Source: Variovorax sp. HW608
Lineage (GTDB): Bacteria; Pseudomonadota; Gammaproteobacteria; Burkholderiales; Burkholderiaceae_C
NCBI RefSeq assembly: GCF_900090195.1
Contig: NZ_LT607803.1
Coordinates: 1,054,001 to 1,118,000, forward strand
Length of the DNA: 64,000 bases
Direction: 5' to 3'
In this document: one piece after another, positions 46,654 through 54,870 of the stretch
How the letters are laid out: each line of letters opens with the position of its first letter
Numbering within the stretch: position 1 is the stretch's first letter
Notes under the pieces: model-generated
Databases searched by the model: none
Told to the model about the DNA's origin: nothing
Seen by the model: only the letters and a program-made list of their open reading frames with translations
Program-made: the position numbers and the translations under genes

Positions 46654-47346
46654 TCAGGCCGGATCCATGCCCTGGCGCCGCTTGGCCTCGGCCGCTTCGG
46701 GCGAGGCCATGAAGGTCAGCAGGCGGCGCACGGCGTCGGCATTCGAAGAGCCGGCCACGACGCCACCCGAGAAGGTGGTGATGATCTGGATGGACGCCGG
46801 CAACGGGCCGACCACGTCGATGCCTTGCAGGCTGATCAGTTCGCTCAACTGCTGGAAGCCGAGCGCGACTTGGCCCTGGGCCACCAGCGAGCCGACCGGG
46901 ACGCCGGGCGGGGCCTGCACCGTGCGCTCGCGCACCTGCTCCGCGATGCCCCAGCGCTCGAAGAGCTTCTGCAATGCGACGCCGCTGGGACCGGTCGAAT
47001 AGCCGATCGTGGGCGCGGCCAGCACGGCCTGCCGGACCGCGTCTTCGGAGCTCAGGTCAGGATGCGGCGTGCCGGTGCGAACCGCCACCGCAACGCCGGA
47101 ATGCACGAGGTCGAGCTTGCTGCCCGCAACGACCCGACCCGCGGCCAGCAGCTTGTCGATGGCGTCGGAGGCCAGGAAGACGACGTCGAAAGATTCTTCG
47201 CCGCCCCGCACGCGGCGGGCAGCGTCGACGCCGCCGACCGATTCGATGGCGACCGGTTCGCCGCCGCGCGCCTGCCAACCCTGGACCAGTTCGGCGAGAA
47301 GCTGGCGCGTCGCCATGGACGAGATGCCTCGCAAGGGAGTGGCCAT
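46654..47346 (-). CDS. ModA-like substrate-binding domain protein, no signal peptide
   Basis: The protein is 230 aa and the first gene of the protocatechuate operon (AGGAG upstream of the ATG). The type II binding fold is evident: ISSMATRQLLAELVQGWQAR, FDVVFLASDAIDKLLAAGRV, GVAVAVRTGTPHPDLSSEDA, TIGYSTGPSGVALQKLFER and GVVAGSSNADAVRRLLTFM. These are molybdate-binding ModA-type features. No hydrophobic signal peptide is seen, so the protein would stay in the cytoplasm, unusual for a binding protein. Its role in the pathway is unknown; a ligand sensor or sink is conceivable. Confidence 0.82.
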   Translation of the reverse strand: MATPLRGISSMATRQLLAELVQGWQARGGEPVAIESVGGVDAARRVRGGEESFDVVFLASDAIDKLLAAGRVVAGSKLDLVHSGVAVAVRTGTPHPDLSSEDAVRQAVLAAPTIGYSTGPSGVALQKLFERWGIAEQVRERTVQAPPGVPVGSLVAQGQVALGFQQLSELISLQGIDVVGPLPASIQIITTFSGGVVAGSSNADAVRRLLTFMASPEAAEAKRRQGMDPA

Positions 47347-47470
47347 TTGCTTGTCTCCTGATGGGTGCCGCGCTCGGGCCGTGAGCGGCGGAAAGATGAG
47401 CCGGATTGTCGGAAGCGCAATGCCTTCTGAATAGCCGCTTCTCTCGCTATCAGTTAGAGCAAATCGGCAT

Positions 47471-47485
47471 ATCTTTGGATAAGAT
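47471..47485. promoter_or_regulatory. Candidate LysR operator between the protocatechuate operon and its regulator
   Basis: ATCTT-TGGAT-AAGAT is a perfect 5-bp inverted repeat with a five-base centre and fits the T-N11-A LysR box. It lies in the 183-bp gap between the divergent ModA-like gene (start 47346) and the LysR gene (start 47530). The distance suits control of both promoters. Confidence 0.55.
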
Positions 47486-47529
47486 TCCTGCTTTCGCGAT
47501 ATCTCTTGTCACGGATCAATGCAACGGTC

Positions 47530-48426
47530 GTGGATCTCAAGCAGCTTGAATATTTCGTGCGGGTGGCCGAACTCGGCAGCTTCACGCGGGCCTCGCAGGT
47601 GCTCGACGTGGCGCAACCGGCCCTCTCTCGCCAGGTCCGATCGCTGGAGGTGGAACTGCGCCAGAACCTCCTGGTGCGCAACGGCCGCGGCGTCACGCTG
47701 ACCGACGCCGGGAACCTCCTGCTGGAGCACGGGCGGGGCATCCTGCATCAACTTGCGCGCGCCAAGGAGGAACTGGCCGTCGAGCGCGGCGGCCTGGCCG
47801 GCCGGGTGGCGCTGGGCCTGCCGCCGAGCGTCGCCCGCGCCTACGCGGTGCCGCTCATGCGCACGTTCCGCCAGCGGCTGCCGCAGGCGCAACTGTCGAT
47901 CACCGAGGCGCTGAGCATCGCCATGCAGGAGTCGCTGGCCTCCGGCCGGCTCGATATCGCGGTCATCTACAACGCACAGCCCACCGCCGGCCTGGACCTG
48001 CGCCCGCTGATGGAGGAGGAACTGGTGCTGGTGCAGCAGCGTCCGCTCGGGCTGGCCGAGGACCCGCCGCTTCCGGTGTTTCTGACGCAGCTGGCCGATT
48101 TGCCGCTCGTCATTCCGAGCCGGCCCAACGCCATTCGAATGCAGGTGGAGTCGGAACTGGCAACCATCGGGCGCCTGCCGCGGGTGGCGCTGGAAATCGA
48201 TGGCGTGCCGGCCATCCTGGAGCTGGTGGCCGAGGGACTGGGCAGTGCCGTCCTGACGCGCCATGCGGTGGCCAGCTCGGTGCGGCCCTCGGCCTACGCC
48301 GTGCGGTCCATCGGCGATCCTCCCCTGCGCGTGCGCTCCTGGCTGGCCACCAGCGCCAACCGCCCCGTCACGCGGACCCAGCAGGCCGTGATCGAACTGC
48401 TCAAGGAACTGGTGAGCGCAGGCTGA
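47530..48426 (+). CDS. LysR-family regulator of the protocatechuate operon
   Basis: The protein is 298 aa with a GTG start giving the standard beginning xDLKQLEYFVRVAELGSFTR; no ATG exists near, and an upstream TTG (47506) would add eight residues. The helix-turn-helix is SFTRASQVLDVAQPALSRQVRSLE, and the effector domain starts near GRVALGLPPSVARAYAVPLMR. It is divergent from the nine-gene operon beginning at 47346 and is therefore its likely regulator, responding to protocatechuate or 2-pyrone-4,6-dicarboxylate. A LysR-type operator lies between. Confidence 0.88.
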   Translation: MDLKQLEYFVRVAELGSFTRASQVLDVAQPALSRQVRSLEVELRQNLLVRNGRGVTLTDAGNLLLEHGRGILHQLARAKEELAVERGGLAGRVALGLPPSVARAYAVPLMRTFRQRLPQAQLSITEALSIAMQESLASGRLDIAVIYNAQPTAGLDLRPLMEEELVLVQQRPLGLAEDPPLPVFLTQLADLPLVIPSRPNAIRMQVESELATIGRLPRVALEIDGVPAILELVAEGLGSAVLTRHAVASSVRPSAYAVRSIGDPPLRVRSWLATSANRPVTRTQQAVIELLKELVSAG

Positions 48427-48436
48427 GGGCGCGCAC

Positions 48437-49453
48437 TCAGAGCTTGGGCAGCCCCGCCTTCGCGATGACCTCGCTCCAACGCTGGATGTCGGCATCGAGC
48501 AGGGCACGAAGCTGTGCCGGACTGCTGCCCTGCGCGCTCAGGTTCAGGGCCTGCAACTGCTTCTTCACGTCCGGCTGCGCCACGGCGGCCTGCACCTCGC
48601 GGCTCAGGCGCTCGACGATCGCGGGCGGCGTCCCTGCGGGCACCGCCAGTCCATTCCAGGAAGTCACGTTGAAATCGGCCAGCGGACCGCCGCTTTCGCG
48701 CACGGCGGGCACCTCCGGCAGCTCCGGAGCGCGCTCCCGGCCCAGCACCGCGAGCGCCCGCAGCGCCTTGCCTTGCAGGTGGGGCAAGAGCGGCCCCAGG
48801 ATGTCGACCACCGCGTCGATTTCGCCACCCATCACGGCCGTGACCGCGGGCGGCGTGCCATTGAAAGGAACGACCTGTGCCTGGATGCCGGCCGTGAGCT
48901 TGAACAGCTCGGCCGCCAGGTTCTGGGTGGTGCCGATCTGCGGCGTGCCGATGTTCAGCTTGCCGGGGTTGGCACGGGCATGGGCCAGCAGATCGGCCAG
49001 GGACTTGAAACGGCTGTTCTGCGCGACGGCGATGCCGAGGTCGAAACGCGCCATCTGAGAGACCGGGGCGAAGTCCTTGAGGGTGTCGAACGGCAGGCGC
49101 TTGAACAGGGCCGCGCTGACCGCCGTGCCGCTGGAGATCAGCAGCAGGGTATGGCCATCCGGCGCGGCGCGCGCGACCGTTTCGCCGGCCACCACGCCGC
49201 CGGCGCTCGGGCGGTTGTCGATGACCACGGGCTTGCCCAGCGCAGCGGCCAGCTTCTGGCCGACCGCGCGCGCCGTCAGGTCGGCCGCACCGCCGGGCCC
49301 GTTGGGCACCACCAGCCGCAACGGGCGAGAGGGGAAGGCCGCCTCGGCCCAGGCAGGCATGTCGAAGGCCACGGCGCCCAAGGCGCCCGCGGCGGCACCC
49401 TGGAGCAGGCGGCGGCGAAGAGGATCGATTGGCATGAATGGGTGATGTCTCAT
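48437..49453 (-). CDS. Bug-family (TctC) periplasmic solute-binding protein
   Basis: The protein is 338 aa from the ATG at 49453 or 332 aa from 49435 (MPIDPLRRRLLQ). The signal has twin arginines (RRRLLQGAAAGALGAVAF) and cleavage near AWAEA. The Bug fold is shown by RLVVPNGPGGAADLTARAVGQKL, VIDNRPSAGG, LKRLPFDTLKDFAPVSQ, GTPQIGTTQNLAAELFK and VPFNGTPPAVTAVMGGEIDAV. It points away from the LysR gene, ending 10 bp from it convergently. It may bind an aromatic acid released by the esterase encoded nearby. Confidence 0.9.
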   Translation of the reverse strand: MRHHPFMPIDPLRRRLLQGAAAGALGAVAFDMPAWAEAAFPSRPLRLVVPNGPGGAADLTARAVGQKLAAALGKPVVIDNRPSAGGVVAGETVARAAPDGHTLLLISSGTAVSAALFKRLPFDTLKDFAPVSQMARFDLGIAVAQNSRFKSLADLLAHARANPGKLNIGTPQIGTTQNLAAELFKLTAGIQAQVVPFNGTPPAVTAVMGGEIDAVVDILGPLLPHLQGKALRALAVLGRERAPELPEVPAVRESGGPLADFNVTSWNGLAVPAGTPPAIVERLSREVQAAVAQPDVKKQLQALNLSAQGSSPAQLRALLDADIQRWSEVIAKAGLPKL

Positions 49454-49495
49454 GGTGGGAGCGTATCGGAAGATGGCTGGCGAATAATCCGCCCC

Positions 49496-49894
49496 ATGAC
49501 TTCGCAATCACTCACCGAAGCGGAAGTGCGCGATTTTGCCGCCCGCGCGGCCCGTCGCGAGCGCTGCAGCGCATGCGCTCCCCTCTGGCGGCCCGCATGG
49601 GAGTCGGTCTCGGGCGCCACGCAGACCGGCCACCTGTCCAGCGTCGGGTCACTGCGCTCCGAGGAGACGGCCGATCGGCTCGACGAACATCATCCGCACG
49701 GGACCCACCTCTGGTCCCCCGAGGCGCCCATTGCGCTCGGCTGGCACCCTTACAACCAGTGTTCGCTGTGGCGCTGCAAGGACTGCGACGCGGCCTTCCT
49801 GCGCTACACCGAGTACGGCGGCTACTACCAGGACGAGCGCATCCGCCCGCTGATGGCAGATCTGATCGTGGTGCCGGACGCGCGCCCTAAGTGA
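49496..49894 (+). CDS. Conserved small protein with two Cys pairs, function unknown
   Basis: The protein is 132 aa. Two Cys pairs (CSAC near residue 24 and CKDC near residue 94) could form a zinc ribbon. HPYNQCSLWRCKDCDAAFLRY and a tyrosine-rich YTEYGGYYQDER are distinctive. Hydrophobic segments are absent, so it is probably cytoplasmic. It is divergent from the Bug gene with 42 bp between starts. I do not recognise the family; sensible codon use and length support a real gene. Confidence 0.65.
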   Translation: MTSQSLTEAEVRDFAARAARRERCSACAPLWRPAWESVSGATQTGHLSSVGSLRSEETADRLDEHHPHGTHLWSPEAPIALGWHPYNQCSLWRCKDCDAAFLRYTEYGGYYQDERIRPLMADLIVVPDARPK

Positions 49895-49916
49895 GCAGGG
49901 CGCAGCACCTGCTCCG

Positions 49917-51524
49917 TCATTTGCAGGCGAAGCTCGCCGCCTGGTTCGGGTCGCCCCCGACATACTGCGCGACCTGCGGATAGGGGCACAGCGGCCGGCT
50001 TCGCTCCGACCCCTCGGGGCCCTGTTGAACGGCCAGAAGCTGGCCCGGCGCCCGGCCCGCCTCGACCCAATCGATGACCGCGGTCACGGCGTCGAGCACG
50101 TTGGGTGCGTTCCCGTTGCCGCAGTGCTGCATGCCGGGCGCCATGAACAGGCGATAGCTGTCGTCGAGCTTCGCGGTGGCACGGCCGGCCGCCTCGTAGT
50201 AGCCGATGCTCATCATCGGATTGAGGGCGGGATCGGCCCAGCCGTGGTAGGTGATCATCTTGCCGCCGCGCGCCTTGAAGGCGCTGAGGTCCGGGTTGCG
50301 CGCATCGAGCATCTGGCTGATGAAGCCCGTCGCCCGATAGCCCTCGTCGAGGTTGAAGGTGCGCCAGTCCGCATCCGGGCGGCTCGCGGGCTGATCGGCG
50401 AAGTAGCGCAGGAAGGTCTGCGCATAGGCGCTCTGCCGGGTTTCGCCGGGCGGCAGGGCCTGCCCGACCGATGCGAGGCGCGAACCCGGCGGCGGGGGCG
50501 GCGGCGGAATCGCGACGAACCATTCGGCCCAGCCGCTGACGCCGTTCGCATCCGGTGCCTCGGAACCCCAGGGCCAGGCCGGGAACACCGTGCTTCCCTT
50601 GTGCTGCATATCGGCGTGCACCGTCTCCAGCGCCACGATCTGCGCTTCGCTCAGACCCTGCAGGTCGGTTCGGGGGTTGATCCTGCACTGGCGTGGATCG
50701 GTGATCAGGCCGTCCTTCAGGCCGTCCGCCGCATCGCACTTGGCGACGATGGCGCGGCCGATCTCCGCGAGCTGGGCGGATGTGAAGCCCGCCTTGCTCA
50801 CCAGCGGCGCGTAGGACACGTAGTCGTACATCGTCCCGGTGAAGTTGAGCACCGGTGCACCCGCGGCAATGCCGTCGAAATCGGCGGGATAGCGCTGTGC
50901 GGAAATCAGCCCCTGGCGTCCGCCGGTCGAGCAGCCGTCGAAATACGACCTGGCGGGCTTGCGTCCATAGAACGCGGCTGCCAGGTCCTTGGACGCCTGG
51001 GCGGTCAGGTGGATCGCGCGGTGGCTGTAGTCGACCAGCTTCGCTAGATTGTTCTGCGCGAAGCTGCCGAGCGGCTGGGCGACGGCGTCGTGGCCGGTAT
51101 TGGTCTGCGCGGCCACGAAGCCGCGCTTGAGCGCCTCGTCGCGCAAGGCCACGCGGTTGGGTGCGTCGATCCGCTCGCCCGCATAGCCGCCGTTCCCACG
51201 CACGTACAGGCGGCCGTTCCAGCGCACGGGCAGCGCGACTTCGACCAGGACCTCGGGATCGAGGATCGCGACGATCCGGCAGAAGTCGGGAACGCCCTGG
51301 GCCGCCGCAACGACTTCCGAAGCCAGGACCGTGAGCCGCGTTCCTTCGACCGACACCACCTGTTGTCCGAGCTGCGCGCAATCGCCCGTCGACGCGGCGA
51401 CCGGGTTGCTGTAGTTCACCGCGGCCTTTGCGGCGTCCCGAAAGCTGCCGACGTTCTGTGCATGCGCCGCGAGACCTGTTGACGCCAGGCACAGCGCCGC
51501 CGTCAGAGTCTTCCGCTTGATCAT
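49917..51524 (-). CDS. Secreted tannase/feruloyl esterase-family protein
   Basis: The protein is 535 aa with a clear Sec signal (MIKRKTLTAALCLASTGLAAHAQN). The tannase-family CS-D-HC motif is present: Cys-Ser in YFDGCSTGGRQG, Asp in TYHGWADPALNP, and His-Cys in MQHCGNGNAPN. A Pro-rich loop (AIPPPPPPPGS) lies mid-protein. Such enzymes hydrolyse gallate, ferulate or related phenolic esters in the periplasm or outside the cell. Located between a Bug protein, an alpha/beta hydrolase and the protocatechuate operon, it would free phenolic acids for uptake. An in-frame extension of the reading frame to 52022 is not supported. Confidence 0.9.
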   Translation of the reverse strand: MIKRKTLTAALCLASTGLAAHAQNVGSFRDAAKAAVNYSNPVAASTGDCAQLGQQVVSVEGTRLTVLASEVVAAAQGVPDFCRIVAILDPEVLVEVALPVRWNGRLYVRGNGGYAGERIDAPNRVALRDEALKRGFVAAQTNTGHDAVAQPLGSFAQNNLAKLVDYSHRAIHLTAQASKDLAAAFYGRKPARSYFDGCSTGGRQGLISAQRYPADFDGIAAGAPVLNFTGTMYDYVSYAPLVSKAGFTSAQLAEIGRAIVAKCDAADGLKDGLITDPRQCRINPRTDLQGLSEAQIVALETVHADMQHKGSTVFPAWPWGSEAPDANGVSGWAEWFVAIPPPPPPPGSRLASVGQALPPGETRQSAYAQTFLRYFADQPASRPDADWRTFNLDEGYRATGFISQMLDARNPDLSAFKARGGKMITYHGWADPALNPMMSIGYYEAAGRATAKLDDSYRLFMAPGMQHCGNGNAPNVLDAVTAVIDWVEAGRAPGQLLAVQQGPEGSERSRPLCPYPQVAQYVGGDPNQAASFACK

Positions 51525-51565
51525 CGTCTTGTCTCCTTCTCGTGATTTTTCAGGGCAGGGAAAGT

Positions 51566-52366
51566 CTATTTGACACGACGGCGCAGGAAATCCAGCACGT
51601 GCTGGTTGAACTCGACCGGCTTCTCGAAGTAGGTCGAGTGCCCGGCATCGGCGACCACCGCGACTTCGCTGCCCAGGATCCAGCCGGTCAATTCGTTCAC
51701 GACCGCCACCGGAACGATGGGGTCCTCGCTGCCGACCAGCAGAAGCGTCGGGCAGCGAACGTCCTGCAACGCCGCCATCGGAATGACGCGCCCGGGCTGC
51801 ATCAACGAGGCCAGCGTGGCGCCCCAATCCGCCGCGGCCACCGAATGCGTGCTCGGGTTGAAGTGATTGATCTGCGCATAGAGCGCCGCCTTGTCCGGGT
51901 GTGTCTCGAGGAACCAGCGGCCCAGAGAACGCTGCTCGATGGAGGCCGCGCGCTGGCTGATCTGGCGCTTCTCCAGGATGCCCAGCAGCACCGGATGATC
52001 GATGGCGAGCGAACTGTCGCAAGCCACGAATGCGGTCACACGTTGCGGATGCGTGAGCGCCGTCTTCAGCCCGATCATGCCGCCGAGCGACTGGCCCACG
52101 ATGCGCACCTGATCGATGCGCTCCTGGTCGAGGACCGCGATCGCGTCGGCGGCGAAGTTCTCCAGCGAGAACTCATGGAGCGGCGCCACCGACCGGCCGA
52201 AGCAGCGGATGTCCATCGTCAGGCAGGTGTGTTCCGGACTGAACACCGGCAATTGCTGCCACCAGGTGGCGGCGTTCGAGCCGGCCCCGTGCAGGAAGAG
52301 CACGGCCGGTCCCTGGCCGTGGCGTTCGTAGTAGATGCGGCGCCCCCGCGAATCGGCAAATGGCAT
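51566..52366 (-). CDS. Alpha/beta-fold hydrolase (esterase/lactonase type)
   Basis: The protein is 266 aa, starting MPFADSRGRRIYYERHG. The nucleophile is Ser93 in VGQSLGGMIG, Asp lies in LLVGSEDPIVP, and His in DAGHSTYFEKPVEF, a complete triad; LFLHGAG is the oxyanion region. The overall pattern resembles enol-lactone or ring-fission hydrolases (PcaD/MhpC-like), but the substrate is open. It lies 41 bp upstream of the tannase-family gene on the same strand, so the two are probably expressed together. No signal peptide is present. Confidence 0.88.
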   Translation of the reverse strand: MPFADSRGRRIYYERHGQGPAVLFLHGAGSNAATWWQQLPVFSPEHTCLTMDIRCFGRSVAPLHEFSLENFAADAIAVLDQERIDQVRIVGQSLGGMIGLKTALTHPQRVTAFVACDSSLAIDHPVLLGILEKRQISQRAASIEQRSLGRWFLETHPDKAALYAQINHFNPSTHSVAAADWGATLASLMQPGRVIPMAALQDVRCPTLLLVGSEDPIVPVAVVNELTGWILGSEVAVVADAGHSTYFEKPVEFNQHVLDFLRRRVK

Positions 52367-52379
52367 GGCTTGAACCGGA

Positions 52380-52470
52380 TCAGTTGGCTTTGAGGTTGAG
52401 GCTTCGCACCAGGTTGCCCCAGCGCTCGGTGTCGGCGCGCACCATCTGCGCGTACTGCTGCGGCGAACGA
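52380..52470 (-). pseudogene. C-terminal fragment of a Bug-family solute-binding protein
   Basis: The minus-strand frame ends SPQQYAQMVRADTERWGNLV followed by RSLNLKAN and TGA (52380-52382). The pattern xxF/Yxxxxx-D-x-xRWxxxVR is the universal Bug C-terminus. Upstream of about 52470 the frame runs into unrelated DNA (an acyl-CoA dehydrogenase end on the opposite strand), so more than 90% of the gene is missing. Confidence 0.75.
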
Positions 52471-52711
52471 CCTGGAGATCGGCGGCGGCGGACGCGGCGA
52501 CATCCACATGATCACCGCCGCGTCGGTCATGTATGCCGCGGAGACGATGAACAAGGTGCTGAACGAGGCCGTGCAGATCCACGGCGGCGCGGGCTACATC
52601 TGGGAGTCCGAAGTCAACCGGCTCTATCGCGCCATCAAGCTGCTGGAGATCGGCGCCGGCACGACCGAGGTTCGCAAGATCATCATCAGCGACGAACTGC
52701 TCAAGCGTTGA
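52471..52711 (+). pseudogene. C-terminal fragment of an acyl-CoA dehydrogenase
   Basis: Plus-strand bases encode LEIGGGGRGDIHMITAASVM...VQIHGGAGYIWESEVNRLYR and end with EIGAGTTEVRKIIISDELL. The QIHGG-GY and R-YRDA/AIKLLEIGAGT-E motifs are the signature of the acyl-CoA dehydrogenase C-terminal domain. The first 80% of the gene is absent and the fragment abuts the Bug remnant. The 66-aa piece from an internal ATG (52508) is not a functional enzyme. A synthetase gene follows in the same direction after 65 bp, so the original operon probably held both. Confidence 0.85.
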
Positions 52712-52776
52712 TTTGTCAAGGAAGGCCAGTTGCGTTCAACCCTAAGCCAGGAAAATGTTCGAAGTCGGAGACAGAC

Positions 52777-54378
52777 ATGACGCAAAGCAGTGCAGGCGCC
52801 GACTTCGCGAGGCGCGTGAATGTGGGGGATTTGCTGACGCGCAGCGCAGCCCGGACGCCTCACCAGGATGCCGTTGTCGATGGTGAAAGGCGCTTCGACT
52901 ATGCCTCGTTCGAGGCGTGGTCCAACCAGATTGCGCACGGCCTGCTCGCGCGCGGATTCGTGCCCGGTGATGCGCTGGCGCTGATGTCGGGCAACAGTGC
53001 GGAATTCCTGGCGACCTATTTCGCGTGCGCCAAGATTGGCGTGGTCTGTGTGCCCATCAACCTTTTCTGGAAGCACCTCGAACTGGCGTACGTGCTCGAC
53101 CATGCCCGTGTACGCGGGGCTGTGGTGGCTGGTGCGCTGCTGGACCAGTTCGCGACCGGTCTGGACCGCAAGCAAGCCCTGCGGGAGGTGTTCACCATCG
53201 GTGGGCAACAGGAGGTGCCGCGTTGGCCGGTTGATTTGCCCCGGACGGCATTCGATCAGCTGGCCGAGGGTCAGCCATCGCACGTGCCGATGCTGACCAT
53301 CGAAGATCGCGCACCACTGTCGTATCTGTATACGAGCGGCACGACCTCCGCTCCCAAAGGCGTGGTCGGCAGTCATCTGGCGATCTACCTGGAGTCTCTG
53401 GGCACCGCCATCGACACCGGGATGACGGCCAAGGACCGCGTGCTGGCCATGATGCCGATGTTCCATACGGCGCAGCTCAATGCGATTTGCACCCCGGCTA
53501 TCGCCGCCGGAGGCGCGCTGGTGATCCTGCCCGGGTTCGAGGCCGATCGCTTGCTCGATCTGATCGAGCGCGAGCGACTGACAGTACTTTTTGGGCTGCC
53601 CATGATGTACCGAACACTGGTCGAGGCGCAGCGTGCGCGGCCGCGAGACGCCAGCAGTTTGCGTCTGGCTGTCTATGCGATGGCGCCCATGCCGGACCAT
53701 GAACTGCGCGCCGCCATCGAGACCTTCGACTGCGGCTTCTCGCTGATGTTCGGGCAGACAGAAATGAGTCCGGTCGCCACCTTCTTCCGACCTGAGCATC
53801 AACTCAGCCATCCCGGCGCCGTGGGCACACCGGGCGCAAACGTTCAGGTCGGCATCATGGACGAGGAAGGCCGATTGCTGCCGCCCGGGGAGTCGGGAGA
53901 AATCGTCTACCGCAGCCCGCAAGCCCTGTCAGGCTACCTCCGTGACCAGGACGCCTCAGACGCCGCATATCGCCATGGCTGGTTTCATTCAGGCGACGCA
54001 GGCTGTTTCGACCCGGACGGGATTCTCTGGTTCAAGGATCGATTCAAGGACGTGATCAAGAGCGGCGGCGAGAACATCGCCTCGATCGAAGTCGAAAAGG
54101 CCTTGTACGAATGCGATCCGGACATCGCCGAAGTCGTGGTGATCGGGCTGCCGCATGCGCGCTGGACAGAAGCCGTGACTGCCGTCGTCTTGCCTCGCCA
54201 GGGCAGATCCATCGACGAGGCGGCGCTGTCGGAACGCCTGCGAACGAGGTTGAGTCCGTTCAAGTGCCCCAAATCTTTCATCGTGGTGGACAGCCTGCCC
54301 AAGACTGCCACGGGCAAGATCCAGAAAGCCGTTCTGCGTCGCATGCACACAGCGCACTATGCATCCGAGAAACCTTGA
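52777..54378 (+). CDS. AMP-dependent acyl-CoA synthetase/ligase
   Basis: The protein is 533 aa, starting at the ATG after CGGAGACAGAC. The ANL-superfamily motifs are in order: A3 YLYTSGTTSAPKGVV, aromatic-binding MFHTAQLNAI, A5 FGQTEMSPVATFF, A7 GWFHSGDAGCFD, A8 DRFKDVIKSGGENIASIEVE, and the C-terminal A10 Lys in PKTATGKIQK. It activates a carboxylic acid to an acyl-CoA via an acyl-AMP. It follows an acyl-CoA dehydrogenase remnant, so it was probably part of a fatty- or phenylpropenoid-acid operon now broken. Feruloyl-CoA-type or medium-chain activity is possible. Confidence 0.9.
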   Translation: MTQSSAGADFARRVNVGDLLTRSAARTPHQDAVVDGERRFDYASFEAWSNQIAHGLLARGFVPGDALALMSGNSAEFLATYFACAKIGVVCVPINLFWKHLELAYVLDHARVRGAVVAGALLDQFATGLDRKQALREVFTIGGQQEVPRWPVDLPRTAFDQLAEGQPSHVPMLTIEDRAPLSYLYTSGTTSAPKGVVGSHLAIYLESLGTAIDTGMTAKDRVLAMMPMFHTAQLNAICTPAIAAGGALVILPGFEADRLLDLIERERLTVLFGLPMMYRTLVEAQRARPRDASSLRLAVYAMAPMPDHELRAAIETFDCGFSLMFGQTEMSPVATFFRPEHQLSHPGAVGTPGANVQVGIMDEEGRLLPPGESGEIVYRSPQALSGYLRDQDASDAAYRHGWFHSGDAGCFDPDGILWFKDRFKDVIKSGGENIASIEVEKALYECDPDIAEVVVIGLPHARWTEAVTAVVLPRQGRSIDEAALSERLRTRLSPFKCPKSFIVVDSLPKTATGKIQKAVLRRMHTAHYASEKP

Positions 54379-54729
54379 CCCGTGTTGCGCCGAGTGCCTC
54401 AGGAAAGTTACTTCGAGCGGAAGCCGACAGTCGACGGTGAGCGAAGCCGCAGTTGTCACTCAACTACCGCGAACGCAGCTGATGCCCGTGCGGAACGGTC
54501 GAGATGGTGAACGTGGCGCCGCCATGCTCCAGACGAGGCTTGCCGCGAGTCAGGACACTCCGATGCGATGCGCCGAGCATGCCCGAGTGTCGGCAACCCT
54601 GGTCCATTTGCCCAGCGCAAATACCGGTCCGCTCAACGAGTGGCCCATCGCACTCCATTTGTACTAACGCCAGGTCAGCCGCGGTTTGTCAGCTTCAATT
54701 CGGCGTGCAGGCCACCGCCGTCACGCGGG
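54379..54729. other. Intergenic region upstream of the insertion sequence
   Basis: No recognised gene. A minus-strand frame at 54464-54658 ends LEHGGATFTISTVPHGHQLR and could be a fragment of something larger, but no family is evident. The region ends at the target duplication of the insertion sequence. Confidence 0.35.
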
Positions 54730-54735
54730 ATTAGA
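54730..54735. repeat. Target site duplication, left
   Basis: ATTAGA directly before the left inverted repeat; identical to 56679-56684. Confidence 0.9.
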
Positions 54736-54773
54736 CCGAGCTTTGAAGACTGAAGCTCGGCAGAGCGAGCATT

Positions 54774-54796
54774 GGCGCGGGTTCGCGCCTTTTTTT
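54774..54796 (+). terminator. Rho-independent terminator inside the IS left end
   Basis: GGCGCG pairs with CGCGCC around the loop GGTT and is followed by seven T residues. It lies between the left inverted repeat and the transposase start. It would stop transcription entering from outside, a known device that keeps transposase expression low when an IS inserts behind an active promoter. Confidence 0.85.
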
Positions 54797-54870
54797 GGGC
54801 CGATTGTGTTCCCATGTAAATGGTGTATGTTTTCCTTGTAAATACGGCTTCATTGAATACCATGTAACGC

